Source: Cunninghamia lanceolata (taxonomy: Eukaryota > Streptophyta > Pinopsida > Cupressales > Cupressaceae). Taken from it: a stretch of 64,000 nucleotides of DNA. The translations under genes and the position numbers were made by a program. The notes beneath the pieces are model-generated. The model searched no databases. It saw only the letters and a list, made by a program, of their open reading frames with translations, and was not told the origin of the DNA. The stretch covers positions 19,486,001 to 19,550,000 of the forward strand of contig BSBN01000187.1 of the NCBI GenBank assembly GCA_027924645.1. The letters are read 5' to 3'. Below, piece after piece: positions 11,666-23,135 of the stretch. Within the stretch, counting starts at the first letter, position 1. The number at the start of each line of letters is the position of its first letter.

Positions 11666-12129
11666 GCTGAAGCTGGACGTCTGAGTTAGCCATGCTGAAT
11701 CGCTTCAGTTTTAGCATGAATATTTCTTCATACTTTGGCGCCTAGGATGGTTGTAGTTAGTCATACATGTTTCAAGGTGGTTTGATGTGGGTTTGAGCAT
11801 GTTTAGAGGGTGGATTCATGGCTGATATCATGTGTTGCAGTGCAGCGAACAGCAACAGCAGTATAGAATGACTTCAAACAGTATTTTCCTTCATGATTCC
11901 TTCCATGGTATTTGCATATTGATTCCTTGTTTAGTCTTGCACGCTCAATCTTCATTTATAGAGATTTGTTATGCTTTAATTGTTTGCAGCTGTGACCTAT
12001 ACATATCAAGGGTAGTGATGTAATACTGCAGATTGTACCTTCATTGTAATTCTTACATTTGTTGCAATCTCTTTGTAACCCCTGTATGGTTCAACCGTCA
12101 GTGAGGATAGATATGTTCATTTTCTTTGT

Positions 12130-12335
12130 AATGGCTTCCCACTGAATAAGTGGATGTGCCTATTTCCATTTCAGTATTTCATGTTCAAGTTCTTGCTGAA
12201 TAAGTGAATGCACCTAGGTTACTTTCACTTCCCACTGAATAAGTGGTTGCCCACTGCACAAGTGGATGTTTCCTTCTGAGTTTCATTCACACGATTAAGC
12301 GGATGCCCACTGAATAAGTGGAAGTTGTTTCTATT
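12130..12335. repeat. Cluster of CCACTGAATAAGTGG hairpin units
   Basis: CCACT-gaata-AGTGG is a perfect 5-bp stem with 5-nt loop. It occurs at about 12138, 12232 and 12309, with degenerate forms (CTGAATAAGTGA, CCACTGCACAAGTGG, ACGATTAAGCGG) between them, six units in about 200 bp with irregular spacing. Confidence 0.55.
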
Positions 12336-13059
12336 TGCTGTTTTATGGTTTTGAATGCTAACTCTGAAGCACTTGTATGCTCTCACCTTACCCACGCCGG
12401 GATTTGGGTGATCAGAAGAGTGTGGAAGAATCATTGCTGCACTTAACTTTCAATGTTATCTGTTTCAAAATAAAATAGGGCAGCTTATTACAATTTGAGA
12501 GATTAATATCCATATACTTCAGATGATTGAAGTGACAAAACGATTGGAACTAGTAGGAGAAATCGTAGACATGACTATGGTATGCCAAGAAATGCAATGA
12601 ATATAAGTGGAAGAAATAGAACTATTTCCTATGAGGCACATATTCAAGATATGAACCTGCCCAATCCTCCACATGTAAGAACCAAAGGAATGGGCTCACC
12701 CTAATTCCCCTACCTCCTCACATGGAATTGAACATGAGCAAGACCCTGCATTCCTTGATGCCAATGCAGCTACACAATCGGAGAATGAGCTTAGAGAGAG
12801 AGAAATTGATCAGAGGTTAGATTTGCTTGACCACCTCAGGCAAAGGCAACAAGAACTTCAAGCTCAAATTGAATTACAACAAGCACAACTTGCTTAGAAT
12901 GCCCAACAACAAAATCAAAATTATGCTCACAATGTTCCTAATTAGTTGGTACCAAATCAACAACATAACCAACTACTCAATAATCACCAAAATGTGAGCT
13001 CAAATTCGAAGACAAGCTCGAAGATTCCCACCACTGAGACAACCCTTAGGAATGGAAAG

Positions 13060-13700
13060 AGATAGGCAGCTGGAATTTTATGGTACCCCTAATTATCCCA
13101 ATCAGATACCCAATGAAATCAGAGGAAAAGTGCCAAAATTCCAGGGTAATGATCCTTCACTGGGGAATAACACCTTAGGTGCCTCATTGATGTCACTAAT
13201 GAATATGAAATTGAAGATTTAAGATGTTATGATGAAGTTGTTTGTGCAGTCTTTGGAAGAAAGTGCAAAAGAATGGTATAGAAATCTTCCAGGCAACAAC
13301 ATAGACTCATGGGAGGAATTTACAAGGGTTTTCAGATTACAATATGGGGATAGGATTAACCCCAGGTTTGCAATTCATAACACCTATCAAAAAGGCAGTG
13401 AATGAGATTGTTGTTGATTTTAACAGTAGATTTGTCATGACAATGATGAAGGTGCCTCCCAATTTGAGGCCTAATGAATCAATGTGTCTGGTTCTATATT
13501 GCCTCCATGACAAGAACCTTTAGACTCTGAGAGAAGCTTATACCATGGCAATCAACATAGAAAATAATTTGAGAGCATCAGACAAACAAGTCAAAATAGT
13601 CGAGGTAAAGATCTTCTGGCCAGATGCAGGGACCTCAAGTAAACCTCTCACAGCTGAGGATAAGCTTGACAAGCCGATGGACCAATGAAGGATCTATCCT
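13060..13700 (+). pseudogene. Gag (Retrotrans_gag-like) fragment
   Basis: Translation gives a stretch typical of plant gypsy Gag: VPKFQGNDPSL, then QSLEESAKEWYRNLPGNNIDSW and EEFTRVFRLQYGDRINPRF, later VVDFNSRFVMTMMKVPPNL. Frames change at about 13180 and 13400, and stops are present. Further upstream (12520-13060) a Gln/Asn-rich N-terminal part is readable through several stops. Confidence 0.7.
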
Positions 13701-13832
13701 ACAGGGTTGCAAGAAATGAGAAAGGGTTACCTTCTAACGATGTTGTTACACATTTCAATGAGGGCTAGAGGTTGCATAATAGGCCTTACAATATTTGATT
13801 GGTCTTAGAGACCAGGGCATAATGATAAACAA

Positions 13833-14540
13833 ATGATTCCTAGGCAAAGAAATCCAAGACACCAAGACAAAGATACCCCTAACCCCTTGAGGAAAGATCA
13901 TGTGAATGTCCAAAAAGATTCACCATGGTGTGGAGCATGCTATTTACCCCATGATCGAAGGAAGTGTGCTGTTACAATTGCACTTCTAAAAGAGAAGAAT
14001 TTCCCAATGAAGATGGAACTCCAAAATGTTATGAGACGATAATGTGGATTAGCTTGAAGCATATGATTGTGATGAATTCTTTCAATGTGATCATGATAAT
14101 TGTCAAGTTTAGTATGAGTTACCAAACCATGATTTTGAACATCTTAAGGAACTCATGCAACAAAGGTACAAAAGGGTGAAGCCTTCAATTGAAGACATTA
14201 AGGCTCTTATTGATGTAGCTATTATGCAAGTGCAAAGTGGGTATCAACTTAGAAGCAGACAAGTGAATGCTAGAAATGACATTGGTATTGCAGTTAGACT
14301 AGAAGTATTGACTACACCTGCAGATAAATGAAAGCAAATAAAGATGTTGAGATCAGGAGCAAGGACACTGTAGAGAAGAATGTGAACAAGATTGTAGAAA
14401 AGCTAGCAGACAAGAAAAGATTCTTTGTGTTAGAGACCACTATGCAAAAAAGGTATGTTCCAAAGAATAGGTATGTAAATATACCAGCAAGCAATGTTGA
14501 AAATCTTAAAGCAATTGAGGCAGTTGTCAAGCCAAATTAG
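13833..14540 (+). pseudogene. Gag C-terminal / linker fragments
   Basis: A Cys/His-containing segment (PWCGACYLPHDRRKC, about 13918-13965) may be a remnant zinc knuckle. Further on, a segment with RYVPKNRYVNIPASNVENLKA (14450-14520) is repeated almost unchanged at about 14667-14740, so the DNA from about 14440 to 14640 is tandemly duplicated at 14660-14860 (see the repeat entry). Confidence 0.5.
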
Positions 14541-14870
14541 ACGAAAACATCACGTGAAGGGCAAGATACAACTAAGGGAGTTGGAAATGTCATCGATGAA
14601 AAGGGTGTCACTACTAGTGATCAAGTAATTCCTTTCATCCCTGATACTCATGCCATAATACATAAAAGGTATGTTCCAAAGAATAGGTAGGTAAATATAC
14701 CGAGAAGCAATGTTGAAAATCTTAAAGCAACTAAGGTAGTTGTCAAGCCAAATCAGACGAAAACATCACATGAAGGGCAAGATACAATTGAAGGAGTTGG
14801 AAATGTGATCGATGAAAAGGATGTCACTACTAGTGATCAAGTAATGCCTTTCATCCCTGATACTCATGCC
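14440..14870 (+). repeat. Tandem duplication inside gag-pol linker
   Basis: GGTATGTTCCAAAGAATAGG at 14451 recurs at 14669, and GTTGGAAATGTSATCGATGAAAAG at 14579 recurs at 14797. The period is 218 bp with a few substitutions, and the first copy has collected fewer stops. Confidence 0.75.
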
Positions 14871-14956
14871 ATAATTGTACCCTTTTCCACTCCTTTGCCA
14901 GAATATGTCCTCACTGACATGGCCCTTGCATTGAGCTAACTCAAGTCCAAGTACTA

Positions 14957-15817
14957 GTGAGAGAATTGTTTAGAATCCATAAACAAAAAGAAAGAGCTTT
15001 ATTGTACATCAATGCCGCAACCACATTTGAGCAACCTATAGATTCTTCTAGTGATTCCAAGGATGATACTAATGTTGTGGCCAACACTCAAGAAGCACTT
15101 GAGGTCTACCTTGATACGGTAGTCGTCAGTAGTCAAACAATTGTTGATCCATTTTTCACCTCCTTGTTGATAAAAGGATGGTTGGTCCACAATTGCATGT
15201 TGGATTCTGGAGCTTCAAGCAATGTTATGCCACTTGAGGCCATGAATCGGTTAGGCTTGAAGGTTTCTAAGTCTTATGACAAATGTTATGCAATGGATTC
15301 GAGGGAAGTCAATGTTATAGGAATTGTTAATGGTGTGGAAGTGCAACTTATTGCATACCTTGGTAAATGTTTCATAATGGATATAATTATGGTTGACAAT
15401 CCAACAAAGTGGGGTATGTTGTTGTCAAGAAAGTGGGCAACTTCAATAGGTGGCAGCATTCAGATGGACTTGTCATATGCCACTATACGATTACATGGAA
15501 AGGAGGTTCGATTACATAGGGAAAAGAAAATGTTGCACATTGTGGAGGAGCTCGAAGAAGCAAAAAATGAGGTGCTTTATATGGAGGGTAAGCCTAATAA
15601 CATAAATGGGTACTGTGGTGATGATGTTAGCAACCATGCTAATCCAACCTCATACCTGCAACTTCCTTGTTTTGAAAATAATATTCAATGGGATATGTAT
15701 TTTGACGGTGCTTGCTCTAGGAAAGGAAATGGTGCATGTATTGTTCTGGTGTCACCTAATGACACAAGTTACAAATTTACTTTACTAACAATTTGGCTTA
15801 ATATGAGGCCCTGCTAG
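14957..15817 (+). pseudogene. Aspartic protease followed by archaeal-type RNase H start
   Basis: 286 open residues. CMLDSGASSNVMPLEAMNRLGL is the retropepsin active site, followed by GKCFIMDIIMVDNP and GMLLSRKWA. From about residue 240, WDMYFDGACSRKGNGACIV is the first catalytic-Asp strand of a second-type RNase H (aRH), as found upstream of RT in Tat elements. The frame is lost after KFTLLT at about 15790. Confidence 0.75.
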
Positions 15818-15841
15818 TTGGTTTGAAGATAGCCTCTGGAC

Positions 15842-16144
15842 ATGTTATTAAATGTTAAAGTGTACATGGTGATTCAAAAGTTAAAACTAGTAGTGTCTCA
15901 AGTTAGAGGTTCATATCCAGCCAAAGAAAAAAGATTAAGGATGTATAGGAATGCAATATGGGATACCATTGAAACGTTTGATGCTGTTGATATCAAGTGG
16001 TTGGATAGAACTAAAAATATTACAATTGATGCTCTTGTTGTAATGGCCTCAAAGTTTGATGCCTCTTTGACATTACCCCATTATATGTATAGTGTGGAGG
16101 TTCTCACTAGGCCGAGCATTCCTAATAACATAAATAGTTGGTAG
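15842..16144 (+). pseudogene. RNase H C-terminal part and linker
   Basis: VIQKLKLVVSQVRGSYPAKE corresponds to the GDSxLVIxQV...Y strand-helix of the upstream RNase H, with the catalytic Asp position (GDS) now read GDSK just before, in another frame (about 15868). Then comes VDIKWLDRTKNITIDALVVMAS, the usual 'xxKNxxADALA' end. Confidence 0.65.
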
Positions 16145-16225
16145 GTATTCAATGATGATAGGTAGATTTACGAGTTCTTAAATTGTGTTAATGATTTTGA
16201 AAATGAACTCATTGATTGGCAGCCT

Positions 16226-16423
16226 ATGGTAGAAGTTGAAGATGGAAAGAAAACCCTTTTTGGAAGTGAGATCATTCAACTCAAAACCAATACCGTTCTG
16301 AGGGGTCTTGTATCACTTGAAAGGATGTTTGATAATGATGATGTAGAAGTTGTAAACCTAGGTCCTGAAGTGGCTCCCAAGATGATTTACATTGGTAAGA
16401 AGTTGAAGTTGGCGGAGAAATAA
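16226..16423 (+). pseudogene. Linker before RT
   Basis: VVNLGPEVAPKMIYIGKKLKLAEK matches the 'xNLGTEExPKxVxIGxxLxxxEK' segment that precedes RT in Tat-type polyproteins. RT should follow. Instead, after about 120 bp of readable sequence (FAWSYDELKAY-like, 16458-16500), the translation jumps to the end of the second RNase H (VRDIFVQQEALGKRCMLINKI, about 16588-16650). The RT core and most of RNase H are therefore deleted. Confidence 0.6.
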
Positions 16424-16984
16424 AGGCTAATTATATTATTGGGGAAGTTCAAGAAGTGCTTTGCATGGTCATATGATGAGTTGAAAGCCTATAGGCCAAC
16501 ACACCATTCCCTTGGAGCCTAGTGCAAAACCATTTAGGCTATCTCATAGGATCTAGAATCATTGCTTATGTGCGTCACACTATTGTGAGGGACATCTTTG
16601 TTCAACAAGAAGCTTTGGGCAAAAGGTGCATGTTAATTAATAAGATCTAGGAATACGACATGGAGGTGCGGACTATAAAGATGGTTATAGGTTAGGGTTT
16701 GGCCAAGCTAATGGTAGATACAAATTTGGATGCAACAAAGGTACATTAGGTAAGTTCTGATTTTACACCTTTTCCTTGCCCCTTTGAAACATGATAGTGG
16801 TACAAGGCCATAATTTTCTATCTGGGAAATCTAAGTTGACCCCCAGGATTGAATGATTATTAGAAGAGGACTTTAAAGTTGGTGGCCCAAAGGTATGTGT
16901 TGTTGCAAGGCCAATTAATGTGGAGAAACCTTGATGGGTTGTTGCTCAAATGCTTAGATCAAGAACAATCTATCAAAGTCACTA

Positions 16985-18316
16985 ATGAGTGTCATTAAGG
17001 GGTTTGTGGGGGACATTTTATGTCAAAGATCATAGATTACAGACTTGGTGAGTGCTCGCCATTTTTTTGCTCTAGCGAGTTACTTGCCGAAAAAATTTGT
17101 GAGTTTTACTTGTTGAGCACTCACCAAAAACTCGGCGAGTTTGAGCAGAAAACTCGTCATATGCGGCAATTGATGCAATTTTTTTAAATCAGATTTTTTT
17201 TGGATCTTTGTGCTAGTAACCCTAACCCTAATGGTCTATGGGCCCCACCCACACCTTAAGCAGTCATAAAAGTGAAAAAAATGAGAGGGTAAAGGCTGCA
17301 AGAGGAGAGTATTAGGATAGGAAAAGTAAGGACTTGGTATTGCAGAAAACATAGTGATAAAATTGTGAAAATGATGTGCTCTATGAAGGTTTGTGTGATA
17401 TCGAAGGCCTTAATTTGGGCTTGGTGGCAGGGGTTCACCCCTTGACCCTGCCCTGTACCGTGATAGGGAAGGTGCCAAGGGCATTGCCTTGGGACCCCCA
17501 CCCACCACCGACCCGCTGCTATCTCCCCATCGTCCCCAAACTTAGGCCCTTGGTCCCCCATCCTCGAAACCCATCCCCCCATCTCCTCGTCATGAAACTT
17601 CGTGGAACATTGATCAAATCTAATAGGAAACACTTATGTACTCATTTATGGACTCATTGGATACATTTTGTCATTGGATTTTGCAAAAAAAATGTGTTTT
17701 TAAAGAAATTTAAGTAATTTTTAAGTTGAGTTTTTTGCCAAGTCTGAGTATATGAACTATGTCAAAGACCACTGCTCACAAGGTGATAAGAGTAGGATAT
17801 TGGTGGCATGTATTGTTCAAGGATGTGGCTAAATTGGTTAGGAAGTGTGATGCTTGCCAAAGATTTTTTTGGCAAGATGAAGTTTGCAAGTGCACTCCCT
17901 CTCACATCTTTATCAATAGTGGGGCGTTGATTTTGTTGGAGAGATTGTTGAAAAGTCAAGCGCCGGATACAAATGGATACTTGTAGCCATCAACTCCTAT
18001 TAGAAATGCTACATCTAAAGTTGTGACTGACTTCCATCTGAACAATATAATCACAAGGTTCGGTGTGCCTACAAGGATAGTTGTTGATAACCCAATGTGT
18101 TTTAGATCCCATGATCTTTTTGACATATGTTCTAGATATGGGATTATTTTAACACATTCTTCTCCTTATCATCCACAAGGAAGCAACCAAACTGAATCTA
18201 GTAATAAATGTATCATGATAATCATCAAAAAGACACTAGGTTCAAATAAGAAAAGATGGGATGATAAACTTAAATTTGTTGTTTGCTTAAATTTGTTGTT
18301 TGGGCAAACAAAATGA
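16985..18316 (+). pseudogene. Integrase, split by a DNA transposon
   Basis: The zinc-binding HHCC part starts at ECH...GVCGGHFMSK (about 16988-17028), is cut by the transposon at 17030-17757, and resumes with TTAHKVIRVGYWWHVLFKDVAKLVRKCDACQRF (17765-17860). The catalytic core is readable at 18023-18316: TRFGVPTRIVVDN (second Asp) and YHPQGSNQTESSNK (catalytic Glu present). Stops and frameshifts separate the pieces. C-terminal sequence (FEALWVVPYQV, LPIPWLAP) is readable to about 18760. Confidence 0.75.
17030..17757. mobile_element. Small non-autonomous DNA transposon (hAT-like)
   Basis: It splits the integrase reading. An 11-bp direct repeat TATGTCAAAGA lies at 17019-17029 and 17758-17768. 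The ends are imperfect inverted repeats: the left end from 17030 reads TCATAGATTACAGACTTGG, and the right end in reverse complement reads TCATATACTCAGACTTGG. Inside are several CTCGCC/GGCGAG words and a GC-rich centre (GGCTTGGTGGCAGGGG...CCCTTGACCC), with no transposase. The same internal sequence reappears at 63780-63860. The TSD length (11 bp shared; hAT uses 8) is not clean, so superfamily assignment is uncertain. Confidence 0.7.
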
Positions 18317-18760
18317 TATATAAAAAGGCTATTGGTAGGAGCCAAGATGACAATCAGTCTTGCACTGCTGATGTACAAACTGCTGCAATAAATTGAGGGT
18401 GAGGAAAATGATGCCATTTTCTTGAGAGTGCATGAGCTGACTGAGCTTGAAGAAACTAAAAGAGTTGCACATGAAAGAAATTTGTTGTAGCAGTAAAAGA
18501 TGAAGCGTTTGTTTCATAAGAAAGTAGTTCAGAGAGAGTTTTAGGTGGAGGACATTGTCCTCATGTGGAATGCAAGGTTTGAAGATAAGGGCAAACATGG
18601 AAAATTTGAAGCCTTATGGGTTGTACCTTATCAAGTTGCAGATAGGTGTGGTTAGGGCATTTTTTACCTCAAGAGTCTAGATGGAAAGTTCATGGAGTTG
18701 CCAATCCCATGGTTAGCACCTCAAGAAGTACTTTTCTTGACAGTTTGAGGCTCTCTTTTG

Positions 18761-19280
18761 GCCTATGCATATATTTTGTTTGTTTGTGTTTTGCCTTGAC
18801 TTGTTTTTTTGTGTTGGCCATGCGCCTTCTTTTTATTTGCTTTGGTTTGCACCTCAGAGATAGCTGGATTCTTGCTATGTCTGCAGGCACACGTCTCCAA
18901 CTAGAGCCAATGTTGGCACTTGCCCCAACGATTGAAAATTTTCTAAGTCTTGTGTCCTCTTTGTTGCCTTTGGCTTTCTTGCTAGACTCTGCCGAACCTT
19001 GCCCCCAAAACCCTAAACCCTAAAACATTTTGAATCTTTTCCTTTGTCTAGATTTTTCTGTTTTTTCCTAAATTTTTCTAGGTATTTCTGGGTTTTTTTT
19101 CATGCCACAGGCTCTAAACCTTTATTTTGTCCATCGTTGATAACTGATCAGGGAATTCTTCAATGGGCCTTGTTGGTCATTTTATGCTTTGCCTCGCATT
19201 ATTTTGTCACGAGCCTAACTTTTTTAAAAAAAAGTTAAAGTGTGAAGGTTTTTAGATCAATTTTCAAGTGTGGGTGGAAT
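18761..19280. other. No gene seen
   Basis: T-rich, low-complexity sequence downstream of the integrase remnant, with several CTTTTT/GTTTTT runs and two telomere-like CCCTAAA words at about 19010-19023. It may contain the 3' untranslated part of the Tat-type element. No LTR start or polypurine tract could be recognised. Confidence 0.4.
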
Positions 19281-19800
19281 TTTGGGATTCCCCTTTTGTG
19301 CATGCATTTCCTTCAAAGTCATCTTTTCCAATTTCCTTTCATTTCAAGGTATAGGGGTTTCCCTTCCCAACATACCATTTTGGGGTTCCCCTTCCGTGAA
19401 TGCATTTCCTTCTAGGTCCCCTTTTCCCATTTCCCATCATTTCGGGGTTCCCCTTCTATGCATGCATTTCCTTTGAAGTCCTCTTTTCCCATTCCCTTCA
19501 TTTCGAGGTATAGAGGTTTGCCTTCTTGGAATATCATTTGGGGTTCCCCTTTCGTGCATGCATTTCCTTCAAGTCCCCTTTTTCCATTTCCCTTCATTTC
19601 AAGGTATAGGGGTTTCCCTTCCCAGCATACCATTTCGGGTTCCCCATTTGTGCATGCATTTCCTTTGAAGTCCCCTTTTCCCATTTTCCCTTCATTCTGG
19701 GGTTCCCCTTCCGTGCATGCATTTCCTTCAAAGTCCTTATTTTCCATTTCCCTTCATTTCGGAGTATAGGGGCTTCCCTTCCCACCATAACATTTCGAGG
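19281..19800. repeat. Tandem array with two unit lengths
   Basis: Six units, each beginning near GGGGTTCCCCTTnnGTGCATGC. Long units are about 96-98 bp; short units are about 62 bp and lack the internal 36-bp part reading AGGTATAGGGGTTTCCCTTCC. The order is long, short, long, long, short, long. The array is strongly C+T on the plus strand and has long open frames on both strands only because it is repetitive. Confidence 0.8.
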
Positions 19801-20340
19801 TGTTGTACCCAATCCGAAACTTCATCATTGTCAAGCTGTATTGTTGTTCGAGTGGTCGCATTGTTACGTCTAGTCAAAATTTCAAGTTGTCGAAAATCCA
19901 AAATTTCAAGTTGTTGAAATATCATGTCATATTGTCGAAATCTTGTGTTTGGTTCATGTTGTCAAGGCTCGAAATTGTGAACTCTAAAATGTCTAATATG
20001 TCTTGTCGAATATTAAATCGTCGTGTGGCAGTCATTTGCTCAATTCTAGTTGTTGTCATCATGTCAAAAACGTCAAGTGTCAATTTTTGTGTGTTGATCG
20101 TTTGTGTTGTCATTTGTTCGTAAATTTTAATATGATTGATTAATAATTAATAATTTATTATTAGTTATTTATTGATGATATTAAAATCAAATTTTGTGTT
20201 AAAGTGTTAAAATCCAAAAAAACTAAAAATTATAAAACTTTTATTATTTTAATGGATAATTATTACTAATTAATAATGATCATTATTAATTAAAATAATT
20301 TTAAAAAATTAAAAATCTAAAAATAAAAGATCAAAGTAAT
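19801..20340. other. Low-complexity sequence, no gene seen
   Basis: 19800-20120 is built from short related words around TTCAAGTTGTCGAAA and TGTTGTCA. 20130-20340 is AT-rich with many TAATTAATAATTA words. No coding signal or transposon ends were found. Confidence 0.4.
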
Positions 20341-21988
20341 AAAAAAAGAGGTTTAAAAAGTGTTTCAAGTGCGTCTTGTGCATGCCTTTAAGAAGGCAAA
20401 GGTCAAAATTAAAAAATACAAAGGCAGAAACACATAAAATAAAATCATGCGCGCTAAGTAAAAATAATGCGCTCTTTTACAAACATAAGCACTTCATATT
20501 AAAATTAAACGCGCGTTCACAAAGACTTAAAAGGAAAAGAGAAAAGCGCTTTAAGGATATATTTAACACGCGTTGTCTAAGGCACTTTAAATATAAAGCA
20601 ATGAAGAGACAAAAGAAAAGCGCTTAAGGAAAATTTCATCGCGCCTTCAGAGACATGCACGCGCCAGTTTGGGAACTCACACAAATCCACACGTGCCTTT
20701 GGAGGCACAAACGCGCTTCGCTAGAACCAAATGCGCCTCTGCAAAGTTTGATAGCTTTACAAAGGCTTCAGATGTGCCATGAGGAGAAAGAAGGCGCCCA
20801 GGAGAACATTTAGCTCCTCCAAAGGCAGAAGCACTCATAAAAGAACAAAATCTTGCCTGAAACACTTCCAGACGCTTGCCAAAGGATTTGAACGTGCCAT
20901 TCCAACACAAAGGATGTAGATTAGAGGGAAATCACGGCTTCTGGAGCCTCATGCCAACAGGGAAAGAGGATAGGCACATCACAAGAGAATCTCACGCAAT
21001 GAAGGAGATAATGCTGTGCCCATACCAAAAAAAAATAAATTTCAGCGCCTCCATGACACCAGACGCGCCTCATACTATGTTCAAATGTGCATACATGAAG
21101 ACATCATCACGTCCAACAAAGCAACAAAGACTTCAGGGGGTCACACTTCACACATGCTTGCCAAGAAATCCTCACACGCGTTTTCTAGGCTTTGTGCTCA
21201 CCATTTTTAGAACACGGGAAAAGAAGTTGCGCCTTTTTGGTGTTCTAGTAGTATGGAAAGTCAAACAATAAAAAGTCAAGCTCAGCCAGAAGTTCAAACA
21301 CCCAGTTGGCATCCATGTTAGGTGCTCATACAAAAGAATCAAAGGAAGATTATGAAGGAAGGCACGCACTGGAAATGTCTCCACGCCTTGTCAAAGAAAC
21401 TCCAAAGTGGTGCCAGGCGATTATGCAAAGGGAAAATCACTTCCAAAAAATAGTTAAGACGCCTTTGCTCACTTATTCTTTTACCAGGCGTGCCATGTGT
21501 TCAAGTGTGCATCTTCTACACTAGAAATGCATCTCATGATTACGTGGGAATTATAATGTGAAACAGTGAAAGCACATAGGGGGATGGTTGCACACGCCTC
21601 ATCAAAGTCCAAGATTCAACTTCAGTTCATTAAAGGCATGTGGATCAGACATGTTTTAAATTTTAAATTAAAACGAGATCCTCAAACTCTAATTTAGCTC
21701 TTGTATTTGGCTGATCTCTCCAATTGCATGAAACACCTCCTTTCATGCAAGGAACATGACTTTTTAAACCAAGCTAATTCATTCTCTACAATTGGAGATC
21801 GCATGCTTAATCGTCAGTAAATGACAGTTGCATATCATTTTAGTGGAGTAGATTATTGTAATAAGTTTGCATGTTGTGCAAACAATTAGTCGGTTAGATT
21901 AGACTTCAGTTGATTATTCATGCATTTGCTTTGTAGTAGGATAATAAGTGCTTTTGCACAAGCACAAGGGGAGGAAGATTTTAGAATC
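20341..21988. other. GCGC-word-rich block, no gene seen
   Basis: An otherwise AT-rich block (20350-21640) contains an unusual density of GCGCC, GCGC, ACGCG and CACGC words separated by A-rich spacers, often followed by TTn(A)AAGG. The open frames at 20376-20627 and 20876-21271 show no domain. 21640-21988 is ordinary AT-rich sequence that leads to the hAT-like element. Confidence 0.45.
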
Positions 21989-21996
21989 CAAGATTC

Positions 21997-23127
21997 CTAT
22001 GTTTCACGGCGTTTCGGGGACGGGGGGATGGGGATGGTAGTCCGAGGGCCAATTTTTGGGGACGGTAGGGGATGGCGATATATGATTTTTTTTTATATAT
22101 ATATAGATAGATATAAGAATTTTTCAAAATATCAATATGAAATAGAGATATCATATAAAGTTAACATACAATATTTCTCCAACTCAAATAAGAAGCATAT
22201 ATATTGATCTCCAATATAATCTCAAATATTGCTTTCAGTCATACCAGTGCATTACATGGATACACAGTTCTCTTAACATACAATATTTCTCCAACTCAGG
22301 CCTGTCACCGTCTCAATTGACAGTACATCTAGTATAATAGTGTAACTTACAATCCCCACTCAAAATAATGCCAAAATTTAGGAAACTTGTTGGTATCAAA
22401 AGGTACTGTCCTCCATTTACTTTTCTAGTTTTCTGCTTATGATAATAATGACAAAGGAGTAGTGGTTCAATCCTGTGAACTTTCAGACTTAATCATATAT
22501 TTTTGCTGAACATGCTTTATTAGGGGATTACTTCTAAAGAATGTATATAGATGAAAATCCATAATACCTACAAATAAAAAGATAACATGTAAAATTTAAT
22601 ACACAAGGTCTCTGATGCATCTTGATTCATGTGCAAACTTTTGTAGACTTATAAATCCTGCCCTGTTTGCTAACAATGTTTGAAACGGCTGCTTTTCTGT
22701 ATGAGACAAACCTGCTCAAAACATCAATGTACCATATTATCCAGCTTTTGCCTGTAGAGAGCCAAATTCTGCACGATACCAGTTTAGGTTTTAACTTTTA
22801 TTGTTTTTCCTTTGAAAGGGGCATGGGAGGTTTTGTGGACCCCACGCCCCAAATAAAATTAAAAAAAATTGGTGCATCCTTCTGAAGATGTCGGGGGACG
22901 CTCGAGGGATGTCTTAGACGTCCTCGGCCGTCCTGGAGACGGCCAGGGATCCCCGAAACACATTACGCCGTCCCCGAAAAAAACTGCCCGTCCGCGATAC
23001 GTTTCAAGATTTTTTCAAATACAGGGGACGCCGAGGGGACGTCCCCTGCCGTCCTCTTGTCTTGGAAACGTCACAAGGGAAGGGGATGAGGCTGGAGGAG
23101 CAGGGGATGCGTCCCCGTGTTTCCCTG
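21997..23127. mobile_element. Non-autonomous hAT-like element
   Basis: An 8-bp TSD CAAGATTC lies at 21989-21996 and 23128-23135, the length typical of hAT. The right end in reverse complement reads CAGGGAAACACGGGGACG, and the left end reads CTATGTTTCACGG; the shared part is short and imperfect, but the CAGGG end is typical of hAT. Both subterminal regions are dense in GGGGACG/CGTCCCC words, a common arrangement of hAT subterminal repeats. The interior (22090-22860) has no transposase. Confidence 0.75.
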
Positions 23128-23135
23128 CAAGATTC

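Larger units (their letters stand above)
10411..12450 (+). repeat. 3' LTR and LTR-like sequence
   Basis: Starts TGTAATGTTCCC after the polypurine tract. A TATA box (TATATAAA, 10990-10997) is followed about 85 bp later by GAGGACGAAAACCCTC (about 11083) and then CGGTGGTGAAAGATCC (about 11118). Both motifs recur in the same order in the LTR at 34306-35378 on the minus strand, so the two LTRs are related. The far end is not visible; by analogy to that copy the LTR may end near 11500-11700, leaving unassigned repeat-bearing sequence up to 12450. No gene seen. Confidence 0.55.
12520..18760 (+). mobile_element. Decayed Ty3/gypsy (Tat-type) retrotransposon
   Basis: Gag, protease, an RNase H placed before the RT position, the junction to pol, the C-terminal end of the second RNase H, and integrase follow in plus-strand order. 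An RNase H between protease and RT is the hallmark of plant Tat/Ogre-lineage elements. Numerous stops and frameshifts and a deletion of the RT show it is old. No LTR could be found at either end. It is interrupted by a DNA transposon at 17030-17757. Confidence 0.8.

Noticed and set aside
19008..19025. Telomere-like CCCTAAACCCTAAA
   Set aside because: Only two units, inside T-rich debris; not a telomere.
19412..19769. Open frames of more than 100 codons on both strands
   Set aside because: Produced by the tandem array; no domain and the same peptide repeats.
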